DNA of 64,000 nucleotides from Variovorax flavidus (GCF_030317145.1 NZ_JASZYE010000001.1:1984001-2048000); one strand, 5' to 3'. Positions 18,107 through 26,889 are shown, counted from the stretch's first letter. Translations and numbers: made by a program. The notes: a model not told the origin generated them from the letters alone.

Positions 18107-18237
18107 GTTCTCGCTCCTGAAGCCACGCCTCCTGCGTGGGTTGGAGTGAGATGCTGCCGATGCGCGGTGCGGCGCGCCCGACGCGCCGGCCCCGAGACGC
18201 TGTAGGACCGCGCCGGAGCCCCGCCTAGGTCTTTGGG

Positions 18238-18253
18238 AAGGCCGTCAGGCCTT
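18238..18253 (-). terminator. Hairpin across the dcd stop codon
   Basis: AAGGCC (18238-18243) pairs with GGCCTT (18248-18253) around a four-base loop that contains part of the dcd stop codon, read leftward. There is no T-run after it, so termination is only a possibility. The next gene on this strand starts about 130 bases further on, which fits a transcript end here. Confidence 0.35.
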
Positions 18254-18811
18254 GGGGAGCGTCACGCCGCGCTGGCCCTGGTATTTGCCGCCGCGGTCCT
18301 TGTAGCTGGTCTCGCAGACCTCGTCGCTCTCGAAGAACAGGACCTGGGCGCAACCCTCGCCCGCGTAGATCTTGGCGGGCAGCGGCGTCGTGTTGCTGAA
18401 TTCCAGCGTGACATAGCCTTCCCACTCGGGCTCGAAGGGCGTCACGTTGACGATGATGCCGCAACGCGCATAGGTGCTCTTGCCCAGGCAGATGGTCAGC
18501 ACGTTGCGCGGGATGCGGAAGTATTCGACCGTGCGCGCCAGCGCGAAGCTGTTGGGCGGAATGATGCAGCTGTCGCCATGGAAGTCGACGAAGCTCTTCT
18601 CGTCGAAGTTCTTGGGGTCGACCACCGTGCTGTGGATGTTGGTGAAGACCTTGAATTCGGGTGCGCAGCGGATGTCGTAGCCGTAGCTGGAGGTGCCGTA
18701 GCTGATGATCCGGTGGCCGTCCTGCTCGCGGATCTGGCCGGGCTCGAAGGGCTCGATCATCCCGTTCTTCTCGGCCATGCGCCGGATCCACTTGTCGCTC
18801 TTGATGCTCAT
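18245..18811 (-). CDS. dcd: dCTP deaminase
   Basis: Dcd deaminates dCTP to dUTP in thymidylate synthesis. The 188-residue protein matches the monofunctional proteobacterial form in length. It contains [11 protein letters not shown], the AxxE-like segment [17 protein letters not shown] with the catalytic Glu, and the C-terminal [19 protein letters not shown] that closes over the nucleotide. The ATG at 18809-18811 follows a GGACCTGA region. It lies between guaD upstream and the small membrane-protein gene. Confidence 0.96.
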   Translation of the reverse strand: MSIKSDKWIRRMAEKNGMIEPFEPGQIREQDGHRIISYGTSSYGYDIRCAPEFKVFTNIHSTVVDPKNFDEKSFVDFHGDSCIIPPNSFALARTVEYFRIPRNVLTICLGKSTYARCGIIVNVTPFEPEWEGYVTLEFSNTTPLPAKIYAGEGCAQVLFFESDEVCETSYKDRGGKYQGQRGVTLPKA

Positions 18812-18869
18812 ATCAGGTCCTTCCTCGGGGGCGCTATTCTAGGCAGCGAGCCGCCATGCCCCTCGACGT

Positions 18870-20159
18870 TCAGTCGCCCAGGGCCTGCGAAATCACGGTT
18901 CGCTCGATCAGCCGGTCATCGCCCAGCACGATCATCGCGAAGAGCAGCTCCTCCAGACCGTTCGCGAGCGCCGTCTTGCGGGCCAGCAGCGGCGTGGCTT
19001 TCGGATTGATCACCACGAAGTCGGCCTCGCAGCCGGGCTGCAGGTTGCCGATGACGCCGTCGAGCCCCAGCGCGCGCGCCGCGCCGCCCGTGTGGCGCCA
19101 CCAGAGTTGCGATGGCGGAATGCTCACGCCGGGCTTGGTCTGCCCTTCGCGGCCCGCGTAGTAGGCGGCCAGCATGGTCGCGAAGGGGCTGAAGCTGGTG
19201 CCGCCGCCGACGTCGCTGGCCAGCCCGTAGCGGTAGCCGATGCGGTCCGCGCCCTCGAAGTCGAAGAAGCCGCTGCCGAGGAAGAGGTTGCTGGTCGGGC
19301 TGACCGCCGTAGCGGTCTTCGTCTCGCGCATCAGGCGGCGGTCGTCGTCGTCGAAGTGGATGCAGTGCGCGTAGACGGCGCGCTCGCGCATCAGGCCAAA
19401 GCCGGCGTAGACATCGAGGTACGAGCGCGCTTGCGGGAACAGCTCCCGCGCCCACTTCACCTCGTCCTTGTTCTCGGCGACGTGTGAATGAATCCAGGTG
19501 TCGGGGTACTTCGCCGCCAGTTCACCCGCGCCGCGCAACTGCGCATCGGTGCTGGTGGGCGCAAAGCGCGGGGTGATCGCGTAGCCCAGGCGGTCTACGT
19601 TGTGCCACTGGCGGATGAGGGACTCCGTATCGATCAGGCTCTGTTCAGTCTGATCGCGTACACCGTCGGGCGAATGACGATCCTGCAACACCTTGCCCGT
19701 GATCATGCGCAGCTGCCGGCGTCGGGCCGCCTCGAAGAAGGCCTGTACCGATTGCGGATGCGAGGTCGCGAAGGTCAGCGAGGTCGTGACGCCGTTGCGC
19801 AGCAGTTCGTCGAAGAACACCTCCGCCACTTCCGCCGAATGGGCCGGATCGGCGAACCGGCTCTCGGCCGGAAAGGTGTAGTTCTCCAGCCAGGGCAGGA
19901 GACCATCCGCAGGCGCGCCGATGATGTCGGTCTGCGGGAAGTGGATGTGCATGTCGACGAAGCCCGGTGAAAGGATCCGTCCCGGCCAGTGCGTGACGGC
20001 CACGCCCGGATGGCGGGCCGCGACGGACGCGAAGTCGCCGGCGTCCTGCACGCGTTGCCGGCCATCGGCATCAGGGCCGACCACCAGCAGGCCGTCTTCA
20101 TCGAAAACCGGCTGGCCGGCGGCGTCGAATCGCAAAAGGGAGGCACGGTACGCTTGCAT
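18870..20159 (-). CDS. guaD: Guanine deaminase
   Basis: Converts guanine to xanthine and ammonia. From the ATG at 20157-20159 it has 429 residues and is an amidohydrolase with the metal motif PGFVDMHIHFPQTD near residue 75. Other GuaD features are CIHFDDDDRRLM, SPTSNLFLGSGFFDF and SDVGGGTSFSPFAT. The reading frame continues upstream, but the extension is outside the family. It feeds xanthine to the xanthine dehydrogenase encoded about 20 kb away. The gene diverges from the glycosyltransferase operon. Confidence 0.95.
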   Translation of the reverse strand: MQAYRASLLRFDAAGQPVFDEDGLLVVGPDADGRQRVQDAGDFASVAARHPGVAVTHWPGRILSPGFVDMHIHFPQTDIIGAPADGLLPWLENYTFPAESRFADPAHSAEVAEVFFDELLRNGVTTSLTFATSHPQSVQAFFEAARRRQLRMITGKVLQDRHSPDGVRDQTEQSLIDTESLIRQWHNVDRLGYAITPRFAPTSTDAQLRGAGELAAKYPDTWIHSHVAENKDEVKWARELFPQARSYLDVYAGFGLMRERAVYAHCIHFDDDDRRLMRETKTATAVSPTSNLFLGSGFFDFEGADRIGYRYGLASDVGGGTSFSPFATMLAAYYAGREGQTKPGVSIPPSQLWWRHTGGAARALGLDGVIGNLQPGCEADFVVINPKATPLLARKTALANGLEELLFAMIVLGDDRLIERTVISQALGD

Positions 20160-20224
20160 GGGCACGGAGGGTAAGGCAGCAACGCCGGTATGCAATGTGC
20201 TAGGTCGTATGGACGCTATATGGC

Positions 20225-20263
20225 GGCAGCGCTGCTGCCCTCGGAGCGTACGCATGATCGTAC
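20225..20263. promoter_or_regulatory. Paired inverted repeats in the guaD / glycosyltransferase divergent region
   Basis: Within the 160 bases between guaD and the rightward operon lie two perfect inverted repeats. GGCAGC-GCT-GCTGCC is at 20225-20239 and GTACG-CATGAT-CGTAC is at 20248-20263. They are candidate operators for one or both divergent promoters. I cannot assign a regulator. Confidence 0.35.
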
Positions 20264-20319
20264 TTCCGGGCTGCCTCGGCGGTCGAACATAATCCGGCCA
20301 ATTCATTCCAGGAAAAGCA

Positions 20320-20358
20320 ATGACTTCACGTGACGCCGCCAAGAGCGCCCAGTGCTGA
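20320..20358 (+). CDS. Possible 12-residue leader peptide coupled to the glycosyltransferase
   Basis: A 13-codon frame (MTSRDAAKSAQC, then TGA) starts at the ATG at 20320, nine bases after an AGGAAA ribosome site. Its stop codon overlaps the ATG of the glycosyltransferase in a TGATG arrangement, while that gene has no strong ribosome site of its own. This suggests translational coupling. It could also be a relict of a shortened upstream gene. Only sequence arrangement supports it. Confidence 0.45.
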   Translation: MTSRDAAKSAQC

Positions 20359-21515
20359 TGAAAGTGCTTCTGATCGCGAACTATGAGCCCGACGGCCAAA
20401 CCAGCATGCTCGCCTTCAAACGCGTCCTGGAACGCGAGCTTCCCGGTGTCGGCTGCGAGTTGCGGGTGATCTCGCCGCCGAAGCGCGTGCTTCGGGTGCC
20501 GGTCGCCTCACGCTGGTGGAAGTGGCTGGGCTACGTCGACAAATTCATCCTCTTCCTCCCCTCGCTGGCGGGCCACGTGCGCTGGGCCGACGTGGTCCAT
20601 GTCGCCGACCACTCCAACGGCATGTACATCCCGCGCGTGAAGGCCAAGCCCAACGTGATCACCTGCCACGACGTGATCGCCGTGCAGGCTGCCCAGGGCC
20701 TGGTGGACGGCTGGAACGTCGGCTGGACCGGCAGACTGTTCCAGCGGCTGATCGTGAAGGGAATGGCCGGCGCCGACCTCATCGCCTGCGTGTCCGAAAT
20801 GACGCGGCGCGAAGTGCTGGCCATGGGCTTCGCGGACGAGCGCAAGGTCACGACCGTGCTCAACGGCCTGAACGACAACTTCTCGCCCGTGGCGCCTGAC
20901 GAGGCGCAACGCCTCCTGGATCGCCTGGAGATCTCCGTGCAGGACAAGTTCCTGCTCCATGTGGGCTGGGACCTGGATCGCAAGAACCGCCGGGGCGTGC
21001 TCGAGGCATTCATCGCGCTGCAGGAACGCGCTGCGGCGGCCGGCGTCGCGCCGGTAATGGACCGGTTGCTCTTCGTGGGACCGGAGCTGTCGCCCGAGTC
21101 GGCAAAGCTGGCGCAAGCGCATGGCGTCGCCGACAGGATCAAGACGGTGCACAAGATATCGCACGAGGAACTGCGTGCGATCTACTCGAGCGCAACGGCC
21201 CTCCTCTTCCCGTCGCTCCAGGAAGGTTTCGGCTGGCCGATCATCGAGGCGCAGGCCTGCGGGTGTCCGGTCTTCACATCCAATCTCGCACCGATGAACG
21301 AAATCGGCGGCGAAGGGGCCGTCTACGTCGACCCCGGCGACCCGGCGGCCATGGCCGCCGCCATCGAGCAGGCCGCGCCCCGGCTGGGCGACATGCGCCG
21401 CCTCGGGCTCGAGAACGCGGCGCACTACACCTCGACGCAGATGGCAGCGAACTATGTGGCCGCCTACCAGCGCGCGATCCGGGAGCGCACGACGCAGCCC
21501 ACGACACAGCCATGA
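20358..21515 (+). CDS. Glycosyltransferase family 1 (GT4-like)
   Basis: GT-B-fold glycosyltransferase that probably adds a sugar to a surface polysaccharide or lipid. From the ATG at 20358 (MKVLLIANYEPDGQTSML) it has 385 residues. The C-terminal nucleotide-sugar domain shows LLHVGWDLDRKNRRGVLEAF and the E-x7-E-type segment PSLQEGFGWPIIEAQACGCP, with the two Glu residues expected of GT4 retaining enzymes. A GTG two codons upstream is a less likely start. Its stop overlaps the start of the acyltransferase gene, so the two should act together, for example in making an acetylated glycan. Donor and acceptor are unknown. Confidence 0.85.
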   Translation: MKVLLIANYEPDGQTSMLAFKRVLERELPGVGCELRVISPPKRVLRVPVASRWWKWLGYVDKFILFLPSLAGHVRWADVVHVADHSNGMYIPRVKAKPNVITCHDVIAVQAAQGLVDGWNVGWTGRLFQRLIVKGMAGADLIACVSEMTRREVLAMGFADERKVTTVLNGLNDNFSPVAPDEAQRLLDRLEISVQDKFLLHVGWDLDRKNRRGVLEAFIALQERAAAAGVAPVMDRLLFVGPELSPESAKLAQAHGVADRIKTVHKISHEELRAIYSSATALLFPSLQEGFGWPIIEAQACGCPVFTSNLAPMNEIGGEGAVYVDPGDPAAMAAAIEQAAPRLGDMRRLGLENAAHYTSTQMAANYVAAYQRAIRERTTQPTTQP

Positions 21516-22174
21516 AGAAGCTGCTGGCCCTGGGTGTCGTGTTCCTCCCTTGGAAACTGAAGCGCTGGGCATTGCGGCGCTTCTGGGGCTACCGGATCGC
21601 GGACGGGGCACGCATCGGCCTGTCCTACGTCTTTCCGGGCGAACTGGTCATGGGCGAAGGCGCCTACATCGGGCACCTGAACGTCGCCATCCATCTCGGC
21701 AGGCTGGAATGCGGCGCGCATTCGGTGATCGACCGATCCAACTGGATCACCGGCCATCCGCCGAAGGGTGCCCATTTCACGCACCGCACACAGCGTGAGC
21801 CGGTGCTCGTCGTCGGCGAGCATGCGGCCATCACCAAGTCGCACATCATCGACTGCACGGACAAGATCGAGATCGGGCCCTTCACGACCATCGCCGGCTA
21901 CCACTCGCAGCTGATCACGCACGGCATCAACGTGGTCGAGGGCCGGCAGGACTGCAAGCCGATCCGCATCGGCGCCTACTGCCTGGTCGGGACGCGCGTC
22001 ACGGTGCTGGGCGGCGCGGCGCTGCCGGACCGCTCGGTGCTCGGCGCAGGCTCCGTGCTCAACAAGGCCCACACCGAGGAATGCGCGGTGTACGCGGGGC
22101 AGCCGGCCGTCAAGGTCAAGAGCCTCGATGCCGATGCCGCGTACTTCAACCGGACACGCGGCTTCGTTCACTGA
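21512..22174 (+). CDS. Left-handed beta-helix (hexapeptide repeat) acyltransferase
   Basis: Putative O-acyltransferase of the WcaF/NodL-like group. From the ATG at 21512 it has 220 residues. Hexapeptide-repeat strands are visible across about residues 40-190 (GLSYVFPGELVMGEGAYIGH, CGAHSVIDRSNWITG, RIGAYCLVGTRVTVLGGAAL). A candidate catalytic His lies in the loop GYHSQLITHG. The ATGA overlap with the glycosyltransferase stop indicates tight coupling, consistent with acetylation of the glycan made by that enzyme. The acceptor is an inference. Confidence 0.82.
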   Translation: MKKLLALGVVFLPWKLKRWALRRFWGYRIADGARIGLSYVFPGELVMGEGAYIGHLNVAIHLGRLECGAHSVIDRSNWITGHPPKGAHFTHRTQREPVLVVGEHAAITKSHIIDCTDKIEIGPFTTIAGYHSQLITHGINVVEGRQDCKPIRIGAYCLVGTRVTVLGGAALPDRSVLGAGSVLNKAHTEECAVYAGQPAVKVKSLDADAAYFNRTRGFVH

Positions 22175-22192
22175 AGCGGGGGCTGGCCCCGG

Positions 22193-23284
22193 TCACCCGC
22201 GGCGGGCGACCCTTCCCTGCACGCCTTCGACGAGCCAGTTCATGTTGAGGATCTGCTCGTCGCTGAGGTTCTGCCCCTTGGGGATGACGACGTGGCCCTC
22301 GTTGTCGCGCACGTCGGCCGCAGCCTGGAAGGGCTTCACCTTGCCGGCTGCGATGTCCTGCTGCCGCGCCAGCACCTCGTCCTGCACGGCCTTCGGTACC
22401 TTGGGGCCGAAATCGCCGACGCGGATCAAGCCTTCCTTGACGCCGCCCCAGACGTTGCCGCTCTTCCAGGTGCCGTCGATCACGGCGCGCGCGCGCTCCG
22501 TGTAGTAGCCGCCCCATTGGTGGGTGACGGCGACGATCTGCGCCTCGGGCGCGACCTTGCGCATGTCCGAGTGGTAGGCCACGGCCATCTTGCCGCGCTC
22601 CTGGGCCGCGGCCATCACGGCGGTCGAGCCCGTGTGGAAGGCGATCACATCGACGTCCTGGTTGAACAGGGCCATGGCCGCGTCGCGCTCCTTCGGCGGG
22701 TCGAACCATACGTCGAGCCACACCACCTTGACCTGCGCCTTCGGGTTGACCGAGCGCATGCCCAGCGTGAAGGCGTTGATGCCCTGCAGCACCTCGGGAA
22801 TCGGGAAGCCGGCGACATAGCCTGCGACGTTCGTCTTCGTCATGCGGCCCGCAGCCACGCCGGCCAGGTAGCGCCCTTCGTAGTAGCGCGCGTTCGCGGT
22901 CGCGACATTGGGCGCCGTCTTGTAGCCGGTGATCGACTCGAACTTCACGTCCGGAAAGTCCCGGGCGACCTTCATCGTGGGTTCCATGTAGCCGAAGCTG
23001 GGCGTGAAGATGAGCTTGTTGCCCTGCTGCGCCAGATCGCGGATCACCCGCTCGGCGTCCGCGCCCTCGGCGACGTTCTCGACGTAGGTGGTCTTCACCT
23101 TGCCGGCCAGCGCGGCCTCGACGGTCTTGCGGCCGTTTTCGTGCTGGCGTACCCAGCCGGCATCGGTGATGGGCGCGACGTAGACAAAGCCGATCTTCAG
23201 CGGATCGGCCTTCGGCGCGGTCTGGGAAAAAGCTGGAAGGAAAAAGCAGGCGGCCGCGAGCGCGGCTGCGAGGTTTTTATACAT
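22193..23284 (-). CDS. BMP-family ABC substrate-binding protein (stand-alone)
   Basis: Periplasmic binding protein of the Bmp/PnrA family, whose members bind nucleosides or purines for ABC importers. The 363-residue precursor has a Sec signal peptide (LAAALAAACFFLPAFS). The family core includes IGFVYVAPITDAGWVRQHE, GNKLIFTPSFGYMEPTM and RYYEGRYLAGVAAGRMTKT. It is not next to transporter genes, but a close relative is encoded with a full ABC system at 30346-35230, which it might share. It is preceded by a terminator-like leader (23312-23357), so expression may be attenuated. Confidence 0.9.
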   Translation of the reverse strand: MYKNLAAALAAACFFLPAFSQTAPKADPLKIGFVYVAPITDAGWVRQHENGRKTVEAALAGKVKTTYVENVAEGADAERVIRDLAQQGNKLIFTPSFGYMEPTMKVARDFPDVKFESITGYKTAPNVATANARYYEGRYLAGVAAGRMTKTNVAGYVAGFPIPEVLQGINAFTLGMRSVNPKAQVKVVWLDVWFDPPKERDAAMALFNQDVDVIAFHTGSTAVMAAAQERGKMAVAYHSDMRKVAPEAQIVAVTHQWGGYYTERARAVIDGTWKSGNVWGGVKEGLIRVGDFGPKVPKAVQDEVLARQQDIAAGKVKPFQAAADVRDNEGHVVIPKGQNLSDEQILNMNWLVEGVQGRVARRG

Positions 23285-23311
23285 GGTAGTCCTCTACATG
23301 GCCCCGGAATG

Positions 23312-23400
23312 AAAAACGGCGCTGCGGGGCAGCAGCGCCGGGCGGGTATTTTACCCGGGCGCCAGGAATCCATCCCATGTCACGTCCGGTTGCGCAATGG
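23312..23400 (-). promoter_or_regulatory. Candidate attenuator or riboswitch in the leader of the BMP-protein gene
   Basis: Read leftward, a perfect 9-bp hairpin (CGGCGCTGC with GCAGCGCCG, 23317-23340) is followed at once by five T (23312-23316), the form of an intrinsic terminator. It lies 28 bases before the BMP gene start. The nearest upstream gene on that strand is more than 2.6 kb away, so it cannot be ending that gene's transcript. Immediately upstream are a second hairpin (CGGGTA/TACCCG, 23343-23357) and a 7-bp closing stem (GGCGCCA with TGGCGCC) around about 33 bases. I could not match it to a named riboswitch from memory. Confidence 0.55.
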
Positions 23401-23487
23401 CGCCGGCCGCTTCACGGCGCTGTCACGTTGGCTCCCTAGCCTCGGCGGCTTCCTAAACGATCCCCTGACAACTGGAGGAGATTCCCC

Positions 23488-23709
23488 ATGCATGAAGTGG
23501 TTCCACATGTGCGCGTGACCTGCGCATTGACCCTCGCCCTGGCCCTCGCCGCCTGTGGCGGCGGCAGCGGCAGCGCGACGCCGACAAGCCTCGCCGCATC
23601 GTCCACGTCGCCGTCGGCTGCCACCGCAAGCGCCCAGAAGCCCGATGCCGCGGCGTCGACCGGGACGACCGAAGCGAGCGACAAGCCCGACGTCCGCTAC
23701 GCCCCCTGA
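23488..23709 (+). CDS. Small predicted lipoprotein upstream of phospholipase C
   Basis: A 73-residue precursor starting MHEVVPHVRVTCALTLALAL. It has a lipobox (LAAC, Cys at about residue 23) followed by a Gly run and a Ser/Thr/Ala/Pro-rich tail without any recognisable fold. A GGAGGAG ribosome site is 9 bases before the ATG. It ends 24 bases before the phospholipase C gene on the same strand, so they probably share a promoter. The sequence gives no function. Confidence 0.65.
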   Translation: MHEVVPHVRVTCALTLALALAACGGGSGSATPTSLAASSTSPSAATASAQKPDAAASTGTTEASDKPDVRYAP

Positions 23710-23733
23710 ACGATTCACAGCAGGACCGGAACC

Positions 23734-25935
23734 ATGAACTCGCGCCGCAAATTCATCCAGGGCACCGCCACCACCGGCATCGCCGCCGCCACGCTCGCCG
23801 CGTTTCCACCCAGCATCCGCCGCGCGCTCGCCATCCCCGCGCACAACGAGACGGGCACCATCAAGGACGTCAAGCACGTCGTGATCCTGATGCAGGAGAA
23901 CCGCTCCTTCGACCACTACTTCGGCACGCTGCGCGGCGTTCGCGGCTTCGGCGACCGCTTCACCATCCCGCTGCCGCAGGGCCGCAGCGTATGGCAGCAG
24001 GCCGGTGCCAACGGGCAGCCCGTGCTTCCCTTCCACCTGGACAGCAGCAAGGGCAACGCACAGCGCTTCAGCGGCACCCCGCACAGCTGGGCCGACGGCC
24101 AGAGCGCATGGGACGGCGGCCGCATCGACCAGTGGGCGCGCTACAAGACCGTCGCGTCGATGGGCTACTTCAAGGAAGCCGAGCTGCCCTTCCAGTTCGC
24201 ACTGGCCAACGCCTTCACGCTGTGCGACGCGTACCACTGCTCGATGCACACGGGCACCAACTCGAACCGCATGTTCATGTGGACCGGCACCAACGGGCCG
24301 ACCGGCGCTGGTGTGGCCTCGCTGAACAACGAGTGGGATTCGATCGAAGCCTCGACCCTTGGCTACGAATGGAAGACGTACCCCGAACGCCTGCAGGAAG
24401 CCAAGGTGAGCTGGATCGTCTACCAGAACATGCCCGACAACTTCGGCGACAACCCGCTGGCCGGCTTCAAGCAGTACCGCCGCGCCAACGAAGCCTCCGG
24501 CAAGCCGGTGAGAAACGACGCGCTTTCTCCTGCCTACGACCCCGCCAGCGACGACGCCGGCAATCCGCTCTACAAGGGCATCGCCAACACCATGCCCGGC
24601 GACTTCAACAATGCGCAGACCTACTTCGAGCGCTTCCGTCAGGACGTGAAGAACGGCAAGCTGCCGCAGGTGTCATGGATCATCGCGCCGGCGACCTACT
24701 CGGAGCATCCCGGACCGTCGAGCCCCGTCCAGGGCGCCTGGTACATCCAGGAGACCCTCGACGCCCTCACCGCCGTGCCCGAGGTCTGGAGCAAGACCGT
24801 GCTGCTCGTCAACTTCGACGAGAACGACGGCTACTTCGACCACCATCCCTCACCCTCCGCACCGTCGCTCAACCCCGACGGAACCCCCGCGGGCAAGACG
24901 ACGCTGCCCGAGTCCGACGTCGCCTTCGAGCGCTTCACGCATCCGAACCCGCCCGGCACCACCGGCCAGCCGCAGCCCGACGGCCGCGTCTACGGGCCCG
25001 GCGTGCGCGTGCCGATGTACGTGATCTCGCCCTGGAGCCGCGGCGGGTGGGTCAACTCGGAGGTCTTCGACCACACCTCCGTCATCCGTTTCCTGGAGAA
25101 GCGCTTCGGCGTGAAGGAACCCAATATCGGCCGCTTCCGCCGCGCGGTGTGTGGCGACCTGAGCAGCGCCTTCAACTTCGCGCGTCCCAATGACGAGGTG
25201 CTCCCCACGCTCGCTGGACGAAAGACCCGCGACCAGGCCGACCTGCTGCGTGCCGACCAGGAAAAGCTCGCACCCATCACGCTACCGGCGAATCCGCTGC
25301 TGCCGCAACAGGCGACCGGCACGCGGCCCTCGCGCGCCTTGCCCTACGAGCTGCACGTCAGCGCACGCACCGATGCGCTGCACGGCAAGGTCCGGCTCGT
25401 GTTCGCCAACACCGGCGAGGCCGGTGCCGTGTTCCATGTCTACGACAAGCTGCATCTCGACCGCCTGCCGCGCCGCTACATGGTGGAGCGTGGCGAGAAG
25501 CTGGAGGACACCTGGGCCGCGATGACCGACAACGCCGGTCTCTACGACCTCTGGGTGCTGGGCCCCAATGGCTTTCACCGGCACTTCAAGGGCGACCTGA
25601 ATCGACTGCGCGCTGGCGATGCACCCGAGCCCGAAGTGCGCGTGGGCTACGACGCGCGGCGCGGCGACCTGTACCTGAAACTGCGCAACGACGGCGACCG
25701 CGCGTGCCGGTTCACGATCCAGGCGAAGGCCTACCGCGGCGACGGCCCCTGGGTGGTTCGCGTCAAGGGTGGCGACGATGAAGAAAAGCATTGGGACCTG
25801 GACGCCAGCGGCCAGTGGTACGACTTCGCAGTCACCTGCGACTCGGACCGGGCCTACTACCGCCGCTTTGCCGGACGCGTGGAGACCGGCAAGCATTCGG
25901 TGAGCGATCCGGCTTTCGGCAAGCTGGATCTCTGA
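23734..25935 (+). CDS. Phosphocholine-type phospholipase C, Tat-exported
   Basis: Secreted phospholipase C of the non-haemolytic PlcN/acid phosphatase family, hydrolysing phosphatidylcholine-like lipids to release phosphorylated head groups. The 733-residue precursor begins with a twin-arginine signal (NSRRKFIQGTATTGIAAATL). The catalytic domain starts with VKHVVILMQENRSFDHYFGT, which carries the active-site Glu-Asn and metal ligands, and continues through NFDENDGYFDHHPSPS and FDHTSVIRFLEKRFGV. Two C-terminal beta domains (about residues 530-720) are typical of the bacterial family. A phosphate-starvation promoter would be expected, but I could not identify a PHO box. Confidence 0.93.
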   Translation: MNSRRKFIQGTATTGIAAATLAAFPPSIRRALAIPAHNETGTIKDVKHVVILMQENRSFDHYFGTLRGVRGFGDRFTIPLPQGRSVWQQAGANGQPVLPFHLDSSKGNAQRFSGTPHSWADGQSAWDGGRIDQWARYKTVASMGYFKEAELPFQFALANAFTLCDAYHCSMHTGTNSNRMFMWTGTNGPTGAGVASLNNEWDSIEASTLGYEWKTYPERLQEAKVSWIVYQNMPDNFGDNPLAGFKQYRRANEASGKPVRNDALSPAYDPASDDAGNPLYKGIANTMPGDFNNAQTYFERFRQDVKNGKLPQVSWIIAPATYSEHPGPSSPVQGAWYIQETLDALTAVPEVWSKTVLLVNFDENDGYFDHHPSPSAPSLNPDGTPAGKTTLPESDVAFERFTHPNPPGTTGQPQPDGRVYGPGVRVPMYVISPWSRGGWVNSEVFDHTSVIRFLEKRFGVKEPNIGRFRRAVCGDLSSAFNFARPNDEVLPTLAGRKTRDQADLLRADQEKLAPITLPANPLLPQQATGTRPSRALPYELHVSARTDALHGKVRLVFANTGEAGAVFHVYDKLHLDRLPRRYMVERGEKLEDTWAAMTDNAGLYDLWVLGPNGFHRHFKGDLNRLRAGDAPEPEVRVGYDARRGDLYLKLRNDGDRACRFTIQAKAYRGDGPWVVRVKGGDDEEKHWDLDASGQWYDFAVTCDSDRAYYRRFAGRVETGKHSVSDPAFGKLDL

Positions 25936-25948
25936 GCACGCTCTGCGC

Positions 25949-25972
25949 GCGCGACCAGTTCAGCGGTCGCGC
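25949..25972. terminator. Bidirectional hairpin between phospholipase C and LysR genes
   Basis: GCGCGACC (25949-25956) pairs perfectly with GGTCGCGC (25965-25972) around an eight-base loop. It lies between the convergent phospholipase C gene (stop at 25935) and the LysR gene (stop at 25960). No T-run is visible. The position supports a shared terminator. Confidence 0.5.
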
Positions 25973-26889
25973 ACGCTCGCGCGGACCGCTTCCCGCAACA
26001 GCTCGGCCAGTCGCGCCACTGGCGCTTCGGGCGCCGCCTGAGCCCTGTACATGGCCAGCGCCATGTGCGGCAGCGCCGGCAAGCCGGCGTCGTTGCGATC
26101 AAGCACGCGCACATGCGGCGGCAAGCCGAAGGGCGTGCGGGCCGACAGGCCCAGTCCTGCCGATGTGGCCGACCACAGCGCCGCGAGGCTGGCACTGGTG
26201 AAGGTGTGACGCCACGGGAGGCCCGCGCGGTCGAGCGCGGCCGTGACCAACTCGCGCAACGGACACGGCGCATCGAGCAGGACCAGCGGCAAGGGCTCCC
26301 GTGACCTGCGCGCGCCACGGCGCTCGGTCCACCACGGCGCATCGAGCGCAGCCGGTGCAGCCGGACCGACCCACTCGATAGGGAGCCTGATCAGGCGTTC
26401 CCCATGTGCAGGCGAGGCCCCTTCGCCGGCTTCCCAGATCAGCGCGAGATCGAGTTCACCCAGCTCCATCCGCTCCCGCAATTCGGCGCTGCGCGCCACG
26501 AACGCCTCGATGCGCACCTTGGGGTGTGCGCGCGCAAAACGTCCGAGCACACCTGGCAACAGCGACTCGCCCACGTCCTCCTGCAAGCCCAGGCGCACCC
26601 ATCCCTGCAGGTCGACGCCCCTCATCGCCGCCGCAGCCTCGTCGTTGATTTCCAGCAAGCGGTGCGCGTACGCCAGCATGGTTTCGCCTGCGTCCGTCAG
26701 TTCGAGGCCGCGGCCCGCCTTGCGGAACAACGAGGTGCCGGCTTGTGCTTCGAGCTTCTTGAGCTGGGCGCTCACGGCCGAGGTGGAGCGTCCGAGCTTG
26801 TCGGCCGCGCGGGCGTAGCTGCCGAGTGCCACGCCCGTGGAAAAACTGCGGAGCACATCGAGATCGAACATCACCTGGCTCATATTCAA
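25960..26889 (-). CDS. LysR-family transcriptional regulator (probable regulator of adjacent MFS gene)
   Basis: LysR regulator of 309 residues. The N-terminal winged helix-turn-helix is clear (VLRSFSTGVALGSYARAADK, then STSAVSAQLKKLEAQAG). It is followed by the periplasmic-binding-protein-like effector domain (WVRLGLQEDVGESLLPGVL and on). It is divergent from an MFS transporter across 78 A/T-rich bases, the usual arrangement for control of the transporter. The first residues (MNMSQVMFDLD) offer three ATG codons, and I kept the first. The effector is unknown. Confidence 0.9.
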   Translation of the reverse strand: MNMSQVMFDLDVLRSFSTGVALGSYARAADKLGRSTSAVSAQLKKLEAQAGTSLFRKAGRGLELTDAGETMLAYAHRLLEINDEAAAAMRGVDLQGWVRLGLQEDVGESLLPGVLGRFARAHPKVRIEAFVARSAELRERMELGELDLALIWEAGEGASPAHGERLIRLPIEWVGPAAPAALDAPWWTERRGARRSREPLPLVLLDAPCPLRELVTAALDRAGLPWRHTFTSASLAALWSATSAGLGLSARTPFGLPPHVRVLDRNDAGLPALPHMALAMYRAQAAPEAPVARLAELLREAVRASVRDR

